From positions 1 to 64,000 of the forward strand of contig NZ_JARVRH010000001.1 of NCBI RefSeq assembly GCF_030209755.1: 64,000 nt of DNA. The letters run 5' to 3'. The position numbers and the translations under genes were made by a program. The DNA comes from Arthrobacter sp. efr-133-TYG-118 (GTDB taxonomy: Bacteria; Actinomycetota; Actinomycetes; Actinomycetales; Micrococcaceae). Below are positions 25,417 to 34,302 of this stretch, piece by piece. The notes under the pieces were generated by a model. That model saw only the letters and a program-made list of their open reading frames with translations, was not told the origin of the DNA and did not search any database. The stretch's first letter is position 1. The number at the start of each line of letters is the position of its first letter.

Positions 25417-26140
25417 CAGCTTCCTCAAGGCCAGCGCGCACCGCCGCAGCCAGCTCGACAGCGCCAGGGGTGTCACCGTGGATGCACAAGGAATCGGGCT
25501 TCACCCGCACCACCGTGCCGTCCACAGCGAGCACCTCGCCCCGTACGGCAAAGCGCACGGCCCGCTCAACTACCGCGGCGGGGTCGTGCACCACTGCGCC
25601 TTCCTGCGAGCGCGGCACCAACGTTCCGTTCGCCATGTAGCCGCGGTCCACGAAAGCCTCCCGGAACACCGGGTGCCCGGATTCCTCGGCGAGGCGCAAC
25701 AGTGCCGAGCCCGGCAGGCCAAGGACAGGTAGCCCGGGATCGTAGGCGTGAATCGCGGCCACCACGGCTTCGGCCTGCTCGACGTCGTTGACGATCCTGT
25801 TGTACAGGGCACCGTGGGGTTTGACGTAGTCCACGGAGGCGCCCACCGCGTGGGCCATGCCGTCCAGGGCACCGAGCTGGTAGAGGACGTCTCCGAAGAG
25901 CTCATCGAAGGACATGTCCATCGATCGACGCCCGAAGCCGTGCAGGTCCCGGTAGCCCACGTGGGCGCCGACACGGACGTCGAGCTCGAAGGCGGCACGG
26001 CAGCTGTCCAGCATGGTCACCGGATCCCCGGCGTGGAAGCCGCACGCGACGTTGGCGCTGCTGACAATCCGGAACATTGAAGCGTCGTTCCCCATGGTCC
26101 AGGAGCCGAACGACTCCCCCGAATCAGCGTTGAGATCCAC
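25391..26140 (-). CDS. pxpA: 5-oxoprolinase subunit A (LamB/YcsF family)
   Basis: A 249-aa protein with the clear LamB/YcsF signature DLNADSGESFGSWTMGNDAS, then VSSANVACGFHAGDP and HVGYRDLHGFGRR. YVKPHGALYN and the C-terminal CIHGDTPGAVELAAAVRAGL complete the family pattern. The start is a GTG at 26140 that lies inside the end of the upstream EcsC gene (17-bp overlap). First of the three pxp genes, all on the minus strand with overlapping ends, so one operon. Confidence 0.88.
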   Translation of the reverse strand: MDLNADSGESFGSWTMGNDASMFRIVSSANVACGFHAGDPVTMLDSCRAAFELDVRVGAHVGYRDLHGFGRRSMDMSFDELFGDVLYQLGALDGMAHAVGASVDYVKPHGALYNRIVNDVEQAEAVVAAIHAYDPGLPVLGLPGSALLRLAEESGHPVFREAFVDRGYMANGTLVPRSQEGAVVHDPAAVVERAVRFAVRGEVLAVDGTVVRVKPDSLCIHGDTPGAVELAAAVRAGLEEAGVEIESFA

Positions 26141-26927
26141 TATTTCCGCCTTCCAGCGCGTTCTGGTGGGCGGCTGGGAGCAGCTCGCCCGGGATAATGT
26201 CCGGCATCGGACCGAATGCTTCCCTCGCCGAGGCCGCTACGGCACGCCCCATGACGCGGTTTCCGACTCCGCCCACTACGGCTCCCACTCCGAAAGGCAG
26301 GGCACGGCCGAGGAAAGCGGCGCCTTGGCGCTTGACGAGCCGCTTGAGGAAGGCGCGCTGGATGGCATCGCGAATGACCCCGAATCCTCCGCCGGGCAGC
26401 TTCTTGGTGAGGGTCTTGCCCCAGGCCTGCGTGACGCCTTTGCCTTTGCCGAGCGATTGTCCGCTCAGCGCACCCAGCAGGGCGGTGCCTTCCTCGCCGA
26501 GCATGATGGCCATGACCATGGTTCGTGCACGGTCCGGATCGGTCAGGCGGATGCCGTGGAGCTCGGCCAGGGAAGCGGCGTAAAGCGCGGTTCCTTCCAG
26601 GAAGCCGATGGTGGCAACCGCGGAAAGGCCCAGCGAGGCTGCCGTACCGATACCGGGCACGACGGCGGTTGCCCCGACGGCGGCACCCCCGCCAGTGACT
26701 GCGGCGAGGTAGTCGCGCTCCAGCTTGGCGGCCAGCTGCGCCGCCGTGGCCTGCGGGTGTTTGCGCTGCATGCGGCGCAGGTTCGCCAAGACAAGGGGAC
26801 GTTGGACCTCGACGGCCCGAAGCAGCACGTTGTGGACACCGGGCTTGGCTTTGCCACTGGCGTCGAACATGGCGTTGTGGGCGGTTTCCTGCGCAATCTT
26901 TACTGCCGGGTTGGGTCGCTTTGCCAT
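26124..26927 (-). CDS. EcsC-family protein
   Basis: A 267-aa protein matching the EcsC family. A basic N-terminal third is followed by a Gly/Ala-rich hydrophobic stretch (GGGAAVGATAVVPGIGTAAS) and by LLGALSGQSLGKGKG. A second Gly-rich segment (LPFGVGAVVGGVGNRVMGRA) comes near the end. It may associate with membranes. Function is unknown; EcsC in Bacillus lies next to an ABC transporter. Its 3' end overlaps the pxpA start, so it may be the first gene of that operon. Confidence 0.78.
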   Translation of the reverse strand: MAKRPNPAVKIAQETAHNAMFDASGKAKPGVHNVLLRAVEVQRPLVLANLRRMQRKHPQATAAQLAAKLERDYLAAVTGGGAAVGATAVVPGIGTAASLGLSAVATIGFLEGTALYAASLAELHGIRLTDPDRARTMVMAIMLGEEGTALLGALSGQSLGKGKGVTQAWGKTLTKKLPGGGFGVIRDAIQRAFLKRLVKRQGAAFLGRALPFGVGAVVGGVGNRVMGRAVAASAREAFGPMPDIIPGELLPAAHQNALEGGNSGSQR

Positions 26928-27060
26928 TCTTCACCCCTGCATTCAGCCGTTGGATTCGTTCGGTAGTTCCTTGGCCTAGCCTAGGCCACACGCCCCCTCC
27001 CCGGCGTAGACTTTAAGGCGTTCGCGGGAACAGTCCAACGAAGGACAGGAAGTATCCGGA

Positions 27061-27207
27061 ATGAACAAAGCAGCAGATACCAACGACGTCCGCCATCACA
27101 GTGACGCCCCTGCCGAAGGTGAAACAGAGGGCTGGGTGCCCCACGATACCGGCCTTCATAGCCAGGAACCTGCCGAAGGGCCGGATACCGACGACGCTCC
27201 CGCATAG
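27061..27207 (+). CDS. Small acidic hypothetical protein
   Basis: A 48-aa protein starting MNKAADTNDVRHHSDAPAEG, with an AGGAAG Shine-Dalgarno about 9 bp upstream. It is hydrophilic and rich in Asp, Glu, Pro and His, with the segment PAEG twice. Probably disordered. It sits alone in the gap between the EcsC gene and the AlkD-like gene. I do not recognise it; the start, ribosome site and composition support it as real. Confidence 0.5.
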   Translation: MNKAADTNDVRHHSDAPAEGETEGWVPHDTGLHSQEPAEGPDTDDAPA

Positions 27208-27241
27208 TAGCCTTCAGCCTGCGAAATCCGGGGCCTGAAAA

Positions 27242-27955
27242 GTGGCTTCGCACGGAGTGCTCGTCCCTCCCGGGGACACTCAACCGGGGCAATTGTTGGC
27301 GCGCGTCCTTGACGAACTGCGCGCCTTGGAGAAGCACGACGCCGCGAGCTTCCGCACCGTCCGCCGCAGGGTTTCCGCGGAAATCGCCACTATGGATGCG
27401 GCCGTTGTCTTCGGTCTCGCCGAAGGGCTCGTACAAGCTGGCTTTGACTGGGAGGGCTGGGAGTTCATCAATGCCCATCGGGCGGCTTTCGCCGAGCTGA
27501 CACCTGCCCGGCTGGAACACTTGGGAGAAGTCATCACTACGTGGGGCCAGGCTGATGCTTTTGCGACCGTCTTGGTGGGACCCGCGTGGCGCGAAGGGCT
27601 CATCTCGGACACCGATGTCGACCGCTGGGCACGGAACCCGGACCATTGGTGGCGGCGCATAGCGCTTGTCTCCACCACCGTGCTTAATACGAGATCACGG
27701 TGGGGAACCGGTGACACGCAACGGACGCTCGGCGTCGTCGGGATCTTGATCAACGATCGCGACGACACCGTCGTCAAGGCAGTCAGCTGGGCATTGCGGT
27801 CTTTGGTGCCGTGGGATCCGCGCGCCGTCCGAAGCTTCCTGGAAATGCATGAGACCGAGCTTGCCGCCCGCGTGAAGCGCGAGGTACGGACCAAGCTTGA
27901 GACCGGGCTGAAATCGCGGCGGCGCAGCGTTCATGGCACTGACCTTTCCAAATGA
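27242..27955 (+). CDS. DNA alkylation repair (AlkD/HEAT-like) family protein
   Basis: A 237-aa all-helical protein of the DNA alkylation repair family. The segment DRWARNPDHWWRRIALVSTT matches the family's central repeat, and NDRDDTVVKAVSWALRSLVP matches the next one. AlkD proteins are HEAT-like glycosylases acting on N3/N7-alkylpurines. Key AlkD residues cannot be checked without an alignment, so enzyme activity is uncertain. The GTG at 27242 is the likely start. The next gene begins 28 bp downstream. Confidence 0.78.
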   Translation: MASHGVLVPPGDTQPGQLLARVLDELRALEKHDAASFRTVRRRVSAEIATMDAAVVFGLAEGLVQAGFDWEGWEFINAHRAAFAELTPARLEHLGEVITTWGQADAFATVLVGPAWREGLISDTDVDRWARNPDHWWRRIALVSTTVLNTRSRWGTGDTQRTLGVVGILINDRDDTVVKAVSWALRSLVPWDPRAVRSFLEMHETELAARVKREVRTKLETGLKSRRRSVHGTDLSK

Positions 27956-27983
27956 AGCATCCACTGATCTTGGGAGTGGAGGC

Positions 27984-29273
27984 ATGCACGTAGCGTTCAT
28001 CTGTTTGCCGGCAGCGGGCCATGTGAACCCGACGTTGCCAGTGGTTGCGGAGCTGGTTCGCAGAGGGCACCGGGTCACCTATGCCACGTCGGCGAAGTAC
28101 GCGAAGGCGGTCGAATCTGCCGGCGCCGCATTCTTTCCCAGTGGAGAGGACCTGGCGGCCTTCCTGCCGCCACGCGGGCGTTCCTCCAGTGGCAGCCCGA
28201 CGCCGACAGACGGCGCCCCGGCACCGGCACCGATGACGGGGATGTTCGCCGGGATGCCGTCCGGAATGATGTCGGGACTTCTTGAGCGGATTCTCAAGGG
28301 CGCAAGGGAGGAATTCCCGGCCCTGCTGGCCCGGCTAGCCGAGGACCCGCCGGACGGGCTGTGCTACGACGCTATGACGCTCTCCGGGAAGCTGGCTGCC
28401 GCGAAGCTGGCGTTGCCCGATATTGCGTTGCTTCCGAGCTATGCCACCAATGAACATTTCTCGATGCGGGATCTCATGCCGGGCCCGCCGCCGCCAGGTA
28501 TGGTCGAGGCCTGGAAACAGGCCAGTCAGCGGATCAGTGATTTCGCTGCGGAGCATGGCGTAGGCCATCTCCAATTCATGGGAGGCCCTCCTGCGTCGTT
28601 GAACATCTCCTTCATCCCGAGGGAATTCCAGCCCTCGGGAGAGACTTTCGATGCCAGGTTCCACTTCGTGGGCCCCTGCCTTGGCCTGCGGGGCAACGAA
28701 GAGGCCTGGCAGCCGCGGGTGAAGGACAGTCCTCTGTTGTTCGTCTCGCTGGGCACCACGCCGTTGAATGACCGGCCGGACTTCTTCAGGATGTGCCTGG
28801 AAGGATTTGCAGGCGCCCACTGGCAAGTTGCCATGGCAATCGGCGAGCGCGTCCAGGAATCCGAGCTGGGAGACATCCCGGAAAACTTTGAGGTGCGCCC
28901 CTTCTTTCCGCAGCTGGAAGTCCTGCCCCGCGCCGACGCTTTCCTCTCCCACTCCGGGATGAATTCGACGATGGAGGCGCTTTATTTCGGGGTGCCGTTG
29001 GTAACCTTCCCGCTGCAGCCCGAACAGGGAGCAAATGCCCGCCGGGTAGAGGATCTGGGACTCGGACGCCGCCTCCCACAGGAAGGGCTCTCTCCCGAGC
29101 TGATCCGGGAAACTGTCATTGCGGTCAGCGGCGACGAGGCGATCCGGGGCAATCTCAAGGCGATGAGTGCGCGCGTCCGCGGTGCCGGCGGAGCTCCCGC
29201 AGCCGCCAAAGCCATCGAGGACTTCCTGCGCGGCCCAGGCGTCCGCCTTCCAGTGCCGCCCGCAGCTCTGTAG
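27984..29273 (+). CDS. UGT/MGT-like glycosyltransferase (GT1)
   Basis: A 429-aa glycosyltransferase of the MGT/UGT type. The N-terminal acceptor domain starts HVAFICLPAAGHVNPTLPVV. The C-terminal nucleotide-sugar site includes SPLLFVSLGTTPLNDRPDFF, FFPQLEVLPRADAFLSHSGM and EALYFGVPLVTFPLQPEQGA. Such enzymes glycosylate macrolides or lipids; the acceptor here is unknown. The ATG at 27984 fits the family start and follows GGGAGTGGAGG. Confidence 0.87.
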   Translation: MHVAFICLPAAGHVNPTLPVVAELVRRGHRVTYATSAKYAKAVESAGAAFFPSGEDLAAFLPPRGRSSSGSPTPTDGAPAPAPMTGMFAGMPSGMMSGLLERILKGAREEFPALLARLAEDPPDGLCYDAMTLSGKLAAAKLALPDIALLPSYATNEHFSMRDLMPGPPPPGMVEAWKQASQRISDFAAEHGVGHLQFMGGPPASLNISFIPREFQPSGETFDARFHFVGPCLGLRGNEEAWQPRVKDSPLLFVSLGTTPLNDRPDFFRMCLEGFAGAHWQVAMAIGERVQESELGDIPENFEVRPFFPQLEVLPRADAFLSHSGMNSTMEALYFGVPLVTFPLQPEQGANARRVEDLGLGRRLPQEGLSPELIRETVIAVSGDEAIRGNLKAMSARVRGAGGAPAAAKAIEDFLRGPGVRLPVPPAAL

Positions 29274-29306
29274 CGTGTAGCAACACAAGCGCGACGGGAG
29301 GGCCTC

Positions 29307-29945
29307 ATGCGCTGGATCAATGCTCCCGCGGGTATGCCGTGGAACAACCCATGGCCGCACGACATGGTGATCAGCGTCGAGGACCGCTCCCTGCCGCTGA
29401 ACGAGCTTCTGTTCATCCGGCACGCTTGGGGCTTGGCCCCCGACGCCGACATTCCGGCACTCTCGCCCCGTCCAGATCCGGGGACCTCACGGCTCCTTGG
29501 TTCGGCGAGCGTCGCCGAATGGGAGGGAAGGTGGCAAACTGCCTGGAAGCGCGCCTGGGACTGGTACGAGATCAGGGAACGGACCGCGGAAAACAGGCCC
29601 ACACCCGAGGTGATCCGGCAGGTCACCCGGCCGGGTCAACCGCTCCACCCGTTCATTCCCCCATTGTGGAGTTCTGAGTACGGCAGCGAGGGGTCGGACC
29701 AGGCGGCTTTCCATGCTTGGCACAATTCCCTGGTCCCTGCAGTTCCGCCGACTGCGGAACGCGATAGCCTGCAGGCCTTGATTCCGGCCTGGGAGAGCGG
29801 CCTGGAAGAAATCATCGTTCTCCCCTACGCCGGCTTCTACGCCAAACGCATCAGCCGTCGGCAACTAGTTGTTTCGGCGGTGACGCGGGGCGAGCCCGCG
29901 AGTTACAGCCGGGCATTGGCGGTTCGGCTTGCAGAAGGCGGCTAA
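29307..29945 (+). CDS. Hypothetical protein
   Basis: A 212-aa protein I do not recognise. It is Trp- and Pro-rich (MRWINAPAGMPWNNPWPHDM), lacks a signal peptide and membrane segments, and ends in a basic segment, AGFYAKRISRRQLVVSAVTR. Length and codon pattern support it as a real gene. It lies 33 bp after the glycosyltransferase on the same strand, so it may be co-transcribed. A GGCCGGGCC hairpin follows its stop. Confidence 0.65.
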   Translation: MRWINAPAGMPWNNPWPHDMVISVEDRSLPLNELLFIRHAWGLAPDADIPALSPRPDPGTSRLLGSASVAEWEGRWQTAWKRAWDWYEIRERTAENRPTPEVIRQVTRPGQPLHPFIPPLWSSEYGSEGSDQAAFHAWHNSLVPAVPPTAERDSLQALIPAWESGLEEIIVLPYAGFYAKRISRRQLVVSAVTRGEPASYSRALAVRLAEGG

Positions 29946-29949
29946 GCCC

Positions 29950-29979
29950 GGCCGGGCCCCGCAGACATTCGGCCCGGCC
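29950..29979. terminator. Hairpin between convergent genes
   Basis: GGCCGGGCC (29950-29958) and GGCCCGGCC (29971-29979) are perfect 9-bp arms around a 12-base loop. It lies in the 53-bp gap between the hypothetical gene and the MarR gene and has no U-tract. Plausible bidirectional transcript end. Confidence 0.55.
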
Positions 29980-29998
29980 CTGTGTAGCGTGGAGCACC

Positions 29999-30535
29999 TC
30001 AGGCGGGGTTCGACGACGGCGCGCGGCCGCCGTCGTCGTCGTGCGCGCTCGCGCCGGACACGGTACCGAGCCGCCCCGCCGCGTCCTGCTGGATCCGCGC
30101 GGCTTTGGAGGAATAGTCCGCGATGACACGGAGTTCTTCGTCGCTATAGCCCTCCAACAGGCTCGCGAGCCCGCCCATGAAGTCGACGAAATGGGGCATT
30201 GCGCCAGTCACTTGGTCCCCCACGAGCTCGATCAGGACCTTCCGCTTGTCCCCTTTGTGCCGGACCCTGCGCGCCACACCCTTGCCCTCAAGCCGTTGCA
30301 TCAATCCCGTGACCGAGGCCGGAGCCAGTCCGGAATGTTCGCCGAATTCCCCCGCCGTCATGGGTCCGAAGCGCAGCAGGATGTCGATCGCTTTGCCTTC
30401 CGTCGCAGACAGTCCACGCAGCTCGGATAGCTTTGTGTGGAACATGACGGCCGCCGTCGAAAGCTCCCGTCCTGAGGCAAAGACTGCCTCAAGCAAGTCT
30501 TGGCGCCGCGCGCTGACGGCCGGTTGGTTCTCCAT
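29999..30535 (-). CDS. MarR-family transcriptional regulator
   Basis: A 178-aa MarR regulator. The winged HTH covers about residues 35-100 (ATEGKAIDILLRFGPMTAGE, then HSGLAPASVTGLMQRLEGKG and the basic wing VRHKGDKRKVLIEL). The ATG at 30535 abuts a GGAGG, so the transcript may be nearly leaderless. It is divergent from an FAD monooxygenase, and a 30-bp palindrome covers the monooxygenase promoter. It probably represses the monooxygenase and possibly itself in response to a small aromatic ligand. Confidence 0.88.
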   Translation of the reverse strand: MENQPAVSARRQDLLEAVFASGRELSTAAVMFHTKLSELRGLSATEGKAIDILLRFGPMTAGEFGEHSGLAPASVTGLMQRLEGKGVARRVRHKGDKRKVLIELVGDQVTGAMPHFVDFMGGLASLLEGYSDEELRVIADYSSKAARIQQDAAGRLGTVSGASAHDDDGGRAPSSNPA

Positions 30536-30574
30536 CCTCCGAGGCTAGCAAATTATTTCGCCTCACCGAAAGGA

Positions 30575-30627
30575 TTGACGACCCCTTGCGGCGAGTCATA
30601 TATTTCTTTCATCCGAACGAAATATAT
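30575..30627 (+). promoter_or_regulatory. Monooxygenase promoter with MarR-type palindrome
   Basis: TTGACG (30575-30580) and TATATT (30599-30604), 18 bp apart, form a plausible promoter. The -10 lies inside a 13-4-13 inverted repeat, ATATATTTCTTTC (30598-30610) and GAACGAAATATAT (30615-30627), with one mismatch. This is the size and symmetry of MarR operators. Confidence 0.8.
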
Positions 30628-30643
30628 TGCGAAGGACTCCGCC

Positions 30644-32050
30644 ATGTTGAACTGCCTTGTCATCGGATCCGGGATCGCCGGACTCGCCACAGCCATCTCG
30701 CTACAGAAAGCCGGCCATCACGCCACCGTCTTCGAGGCCTACAGTGAGCCCTCGGACGGAGTCGGGGGCTTCCTCACCGTGGCCGTCAATGGCTTCGATG
30801 CCCTGGAAACCCTCGAACTCAAGGGCGCAGCCGCCAACCTGGGCTTCAGCACCCCACAGATGTCCATGTATCTGGGCAGCACCGGAAAACACCTCATCGA
30901 CTTTGATTACGGCGGATCCCTCCCTGACGGGACCACCGCCCGCACCATGACCCGTTCCGAGCTGTACAGCATGTTCCGCGAGGCGGCAGGCCACCGCGGG
31001 ATCCATATCGAATATGGAAAGCGGCTCGCCAAGGTGAAAGAAGCGCCCGACGGCGTCACGGCCGTTTTCTCGGACGGCACCTCCGCGCATGGAGACCTGG
31101 TGGTAGGAGCCGACGGCCTCCACTCGGCCGTGCGGCCGTTGATCGACCCCGCGTCTCCGGCTCCCCGCAATATCCCCCTGCTCAACACCGGAGGCATCGT
31201 AGAGGCCGGGTTGCTCCCGGCGGGGCTGCTGAACCTCGAGCCGAGGCGCATGAAGATGGTCTTCGGCAAGCGCTGCTTCTATTGCTACATGCAGGATCCA
31301 GAGGGAAGGATCTGGTGGTTTGCCAACCCGCTTCAGCGGTCATCGGAGGATCCGGCGACGCTGGACCACAGCGCCCGCAAGTCCTGGCTGACGCAACTCG
31401 TCGCCGGGGACCGCACGCCCATGGCCAAGATCATCAGCGCCACTGACCGCATCATCCGGCCATACACGACCTCCGATTTTCCGAGCATCCCCAGTTGGCA
31501 CCGCGGCAGGCTGGTGCTGGTGGGAGACGCTGCCCACGCCGCATCGCCGTCGTCCGGACAAGGCGCCTCAATGGCCATCGAAGACGCCATTGCGCTGGGC
31601 CGATCGCTCCGGGGAATCTCGGCCAGCGACATCCCCGGCGCCCTGTCCCGCTATGAAAAGGAACGCCGGAGCCGGGCGGAATTGGTGGTCGAATGGGGCC
31701 GTCGGAACGCGGCTCCGAAGATCCGCGGCCAATTCAAGCGCGTCTTCGAAGACCTTGTGCTGAAGGCTGTCTTCCGCTCACTCGCCCGGAAGACAGCCGA
31801 CAACTTCGACTGGGTTTATCGCCACCACATCGACTGGGATGCGCCGGAGACGGACGGTGCCGGCCGTCCTTCGCTAGACCCTCGCGCTCCCGATCACGGG
31901 AAGTCCCGCCGTCGGGAAGAGGCTCGGGAAGACCGAGGGTGCGGGGACCGGCACTGCGTCGAGGGGAACGGTGACCGTCTCGACGCCGACGAGGATCCGC
32001 TGCCCGCGCACGCTGACTTCCAACGGCGCGGCACCGGCATCGGGCGCTGA
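30644..32050 (+). CDS. FAD-dependent monooxygenase with a probable read-through tail
   Basis: A 468-aa flavoprotein hydroxylase of the UbiH/HpxO/PHBH type. The Rossmann start is LNCLVIGSGIAGLATAISLQ, DG at about residue 160 is in VVGADGLHSAVRP, and the FAD-phosphate site is GDAAHAASPSSGQGASMAIE. The family body ends near residue 405 (YRHHIDWDAP). The last about 58 residues are Arg/Asp-rich, unlike the family, and are antisense to the 3' end of the GH65 gene (177-bp overlap). Original stop loss is likely. Substrate unknown; a divergent MarR regulator suggests an aromatic compound. Confidence 0.85.
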   Translation: MLNCLVIGSGIAGLATAISLQKAGHHATVFEAYSEPSDGVGGFLTVAVNGFDALETLELKGAAANLGFSTPQMSMYLGSTGKHLIDFDYGGSLPDGTTARTMTRSELYSMFREAAGHRGIHIEYGKRLAKVKEAPDGVTAVFSDGTSAHGDLVVGADGLHSAVRPLIDPASPAPRNIPLLNTGGIVEAGLLPAGLLNLEPRRMKMVFGKRCFYCYMQDPEGRIWWFANPLQRSSEDPATLDHSARKSWLTQLVAGDRTPMAKIISATDRIIRPYTTSDFPSIPSWHRGRLVLVGDAAHAASPSSGQGASMAIEDAIALGRSLRGISASDIPGALSRYEKERRSRAELVVEWGRRNAAPKIRGQFKRVFEDLVLKAVFRSLARKTADNFDWVYRHHIDWDAPETDGAGRPSLDPRAPDHGKSRRREEAREDRGCGDRHCVEGNGDRLDADEDPLPAHADFQRRGTGIGR

Positions 32051-34261
32051 ACCTGAATCCGCATTCAGAACCAGCGCAAGGCTGATGGACCCCGGACGCA
32101 GCTCGACGGACAACAGCCGCCCGCGGATCTTGAGCCGGAAGGACAGGCTGTCCCACTCGGCTGGCAACCGCGGATCGAAATGCGGGATCTCGCCCTGGTC
32201 CCGCATGCCCGCGAATCCGCTCACCAAGGAACTCCAGATGCCACCGGTGGACGCGATGTGCACGCCGTCAACCGTGTTGTTGTGCGTGTTGTCCAGGTCG
32301 ATGAACAAGGCCTCGGTGAAGTGCTTGAGCGCGACGTCGGAGTAGCCCACCTCGGCCGCCATGATGCCCTGCACGCAGGCGGACAAGGTGGAGTCGCCGG
32401 TGGTGATGGGATCGTAGAAGTCGAACGCGCGCTGCTTTTCCTCGGCCGTGAAGTCCTGCCACTGCAGGAACATCGCCAGCACCGTGTCCGCCTGCTTGAG
32501 GACCTGGTGCCGGTAGATCACCAGCGGGTGGAAGTTGAGCAATAGCGGGTACTTGGACCGGGGCGTGGACCAGTCCCACGGCTCCAGGGTCATGAAGTCG
32601 TTGTCCTGGCTGTAAATCTCCATGTCCGGATCGTAGGGAAGGGACATGCGCGCGGCGGCCTGTTGCCATACCATCCGCTCGGTTTCCGGGACGTCCGGGT
32701 GTTCCAGTGCCGCGGCGGCCCGCAGGTTAAAGCGGGCCATGACGTTGGTGTAGAGGTTGTCGTTGACCACAGCCGTGTACTCATCCGGGCCGGTGACGCC
32801 GTGGATGTGGAACAAGCCGTCCTTGCCGAAGAAGCCCAGCGAGGCCCACATGCGGGCCGTTTCGATCAACAGATCGGCGCCCACTTCGGCGCGGAAGCTG
32901 GCGTCTCCGCTGGCCCATTGGTACCGGTTGGTGGCAAAGGCGATAGCGGCGGCGATGTGGAACTGCGCTGTGCCCGCGGCGTAGTAGGCGCTGGCCTCGT
33001 GCCCGTTGATGGTGCGCCACGGGAACAGCGCACCTTCCACGCTCAGTTCCTTGGCCCGGATCCGGGCGTCGGGAAGCATGGCGTGGCGGGATTCCAGCAC
33101 CTGGCGGGCGGCGGTCGGGTTGGTGTACGTCAGGTACGGCAGCAGGTACACCTCCTGGTCCCAGAAGTAGTGACCCTCGTAGCCTGAGCCGCTGACGCCC
33201 TTGGCCGGGATGCCTGCGACTCCGGCACGCGCGCTGGCCTGGGCAAGCTGGAACAGGCTCCAGCGCACGGCCTGCTGCTGTTCGGGCTGGCCACCAATGG
33301 TGATGTCCGCTGTGGACCAGTAATCACGGTAGTGGGCCGCGCCTTCGGCCAGGAGCGCGTCGAACGGCACGAGTCCCAACTCGGCGTCCGACGCCAGGAT
33401 CTCGCCGGGCTCTGCTGCGCTTGCGTCGGCACTGTTCACGACGTAGCTGACGGTCTTCTCCAAGCGGAAGGTCTCGCCCTCATTCACGGCCATGACGTAG
33501 CGGACCGTGGACTCGTCTTCCCCCACCACGGTTTCGAAAGGCTGGCCTTCCGCGGAAATCCAATGGTCCACGGCCATGCCGATGCGCTGCCGGGATTCGG
33601 CGGTTTCCCAGGCCATGCGCAGGGATCCGTCGGAGCCCTGGAGGTGGAGCGGGACCAAAACACGGCCGGCGTGGCGGCCGGAGCGGCGAGGGTCGTGGGC
33701 CGAGTGGTCCTCCACAGGCTGGTCCTGCCGATTGATCACCAAGGACGTGACGTCAGCAGAAACCTGGCGGTCTGCGGTGAGGCTCAGCTCGATACCCAGG
33801 GAACCCCTGGATTCGATTCCGACCGCGCGGCGCTCCACCGTCGTGACGATGGCGCCTGAACGGCACTCCCACGTGACAGCGCACTCGTAAACGCCCGTGG
33901 CGAAGTCGATGCTGCGGCGGTAGTTCTGCACCGTTGACTCGGCGAGGCTCAGTTGTTCGCCGTCGATGACAACGTTGAAGTTGTTGGCATCCGGGACGTA
34001 GACGATCCTTTGTCCTATGCGGGCAAAACCGTACGCGTTCTCGGCGTGCTTGATGTCCCACGTTTCGTGGAAACCGTTGATGAACGTGCCGGGAAGCTCG
34101 GCGTCCGCTCCCGCCCAGTGGGCGCCGCGGATGCCCAGGTGGCCGTTGCCGAGGCTGAAGAGGGTTTCGAGCGTACCGGCGTTACCGGGAACGTGGATGC
34201 TCTCCACGAGCTTCCACGGTTCGCACGGGAAGCGCAGCCGGTCGGAGCTGATAAGTGCCAT
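31874..34261 (-). CDS. Glycoside hydrolase family 65 disaccharide phosphorylase
   Basis: A 795-aa GH65 enzyme. It has the N-terminal beta-sandwich (ETLFSLGNGHLGIRGAHWAG) and the catalytic (alpha/alpha)6 barrel with SGSGYEGHYFWDQEVYLLPY. The general acid is Glu494 in GVTGPDEYTAVVNDNLYTNV. The small C-terminal domain follows. GH65 enzymes phosphorolyse maltose, trehalose, kojibiose or nigerose to beta-glucose-1-phosphate plus glucose. The beta-phosphoglucomutase immediately upstream fits a beta-G1P product. Exact disaccharide cannot be read from the sequence. Last gene of a LacI-HAD-GH65 set. Confidence 0.88.
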   Translation of the reverse strand: MALISSDRLRFPCEPWKLVESIHVPGNAGTLETLFSLGNGHLGIRGAHWAGADAELPGTFINGFHETWDIKHAENAYGFARIGQRIVYVPDANNFNVVIDGEQLSLAESTVQNYRRSIDFATGVYECAVTWECRSGAIVTTVERRAVGIESRGSLGIELSLTADRQVSADVTSLVINRQDQPVEDHSAHDPRRSGRHAGRVLVPLHLQGSDGSLRMAWETAESRQRIGMAVDHWISAEGQPFETVVGEDESTVRYVMAVNEGETFRLEKTVSYVVNSADASAAEPGEILASDAELGLVPFDALLAEGAAHYRDYWSTADITIGGQPEQQQAVRWSLFQLAQASARAGVAGIPAKGVSGSGYEGHYFWDQEVYLLPYLTYTNPTAARQVLESRHAMLPDARIRAKELSVEGALFPWRTINGHEASAYYAAGTAQFHIAAAIAFATNRYQWASGDASFRAEVGADLLIETARMWASLGFFGKDGLFHIHGVTGPDEYTAVVNDNLYTNVMARFNLRAAAALEHPDVPETERMVWQQAAARMSLPYDPDMEIYSQDNDFMTLEPWDWSTPRSKYPLLLNFHPLVIYRHQVLKQADTVLAMFLQWQDFTAEEKQRAFDFYDPITTGDSTLSACVQGIMAAEVGYSDVALKHFTEALFIDLDNTHNNTVDGVHIASTGGIWSSLVSGFAGMRDQGEIPHFDPRLPAEWDSLSFRLKIRGRLLSVELRPGSISLALVLNADSGSAPDAGAAPLEVSVRGQRILVGVETVTVPLDAVPVPAPSVFPSLFPTAGLPVIGSARV

Positions 34262-34302
34262 GGGACTGTTGGGTTCCTTCTGTTTCTGGTGAAACGGCTT
34301 GG

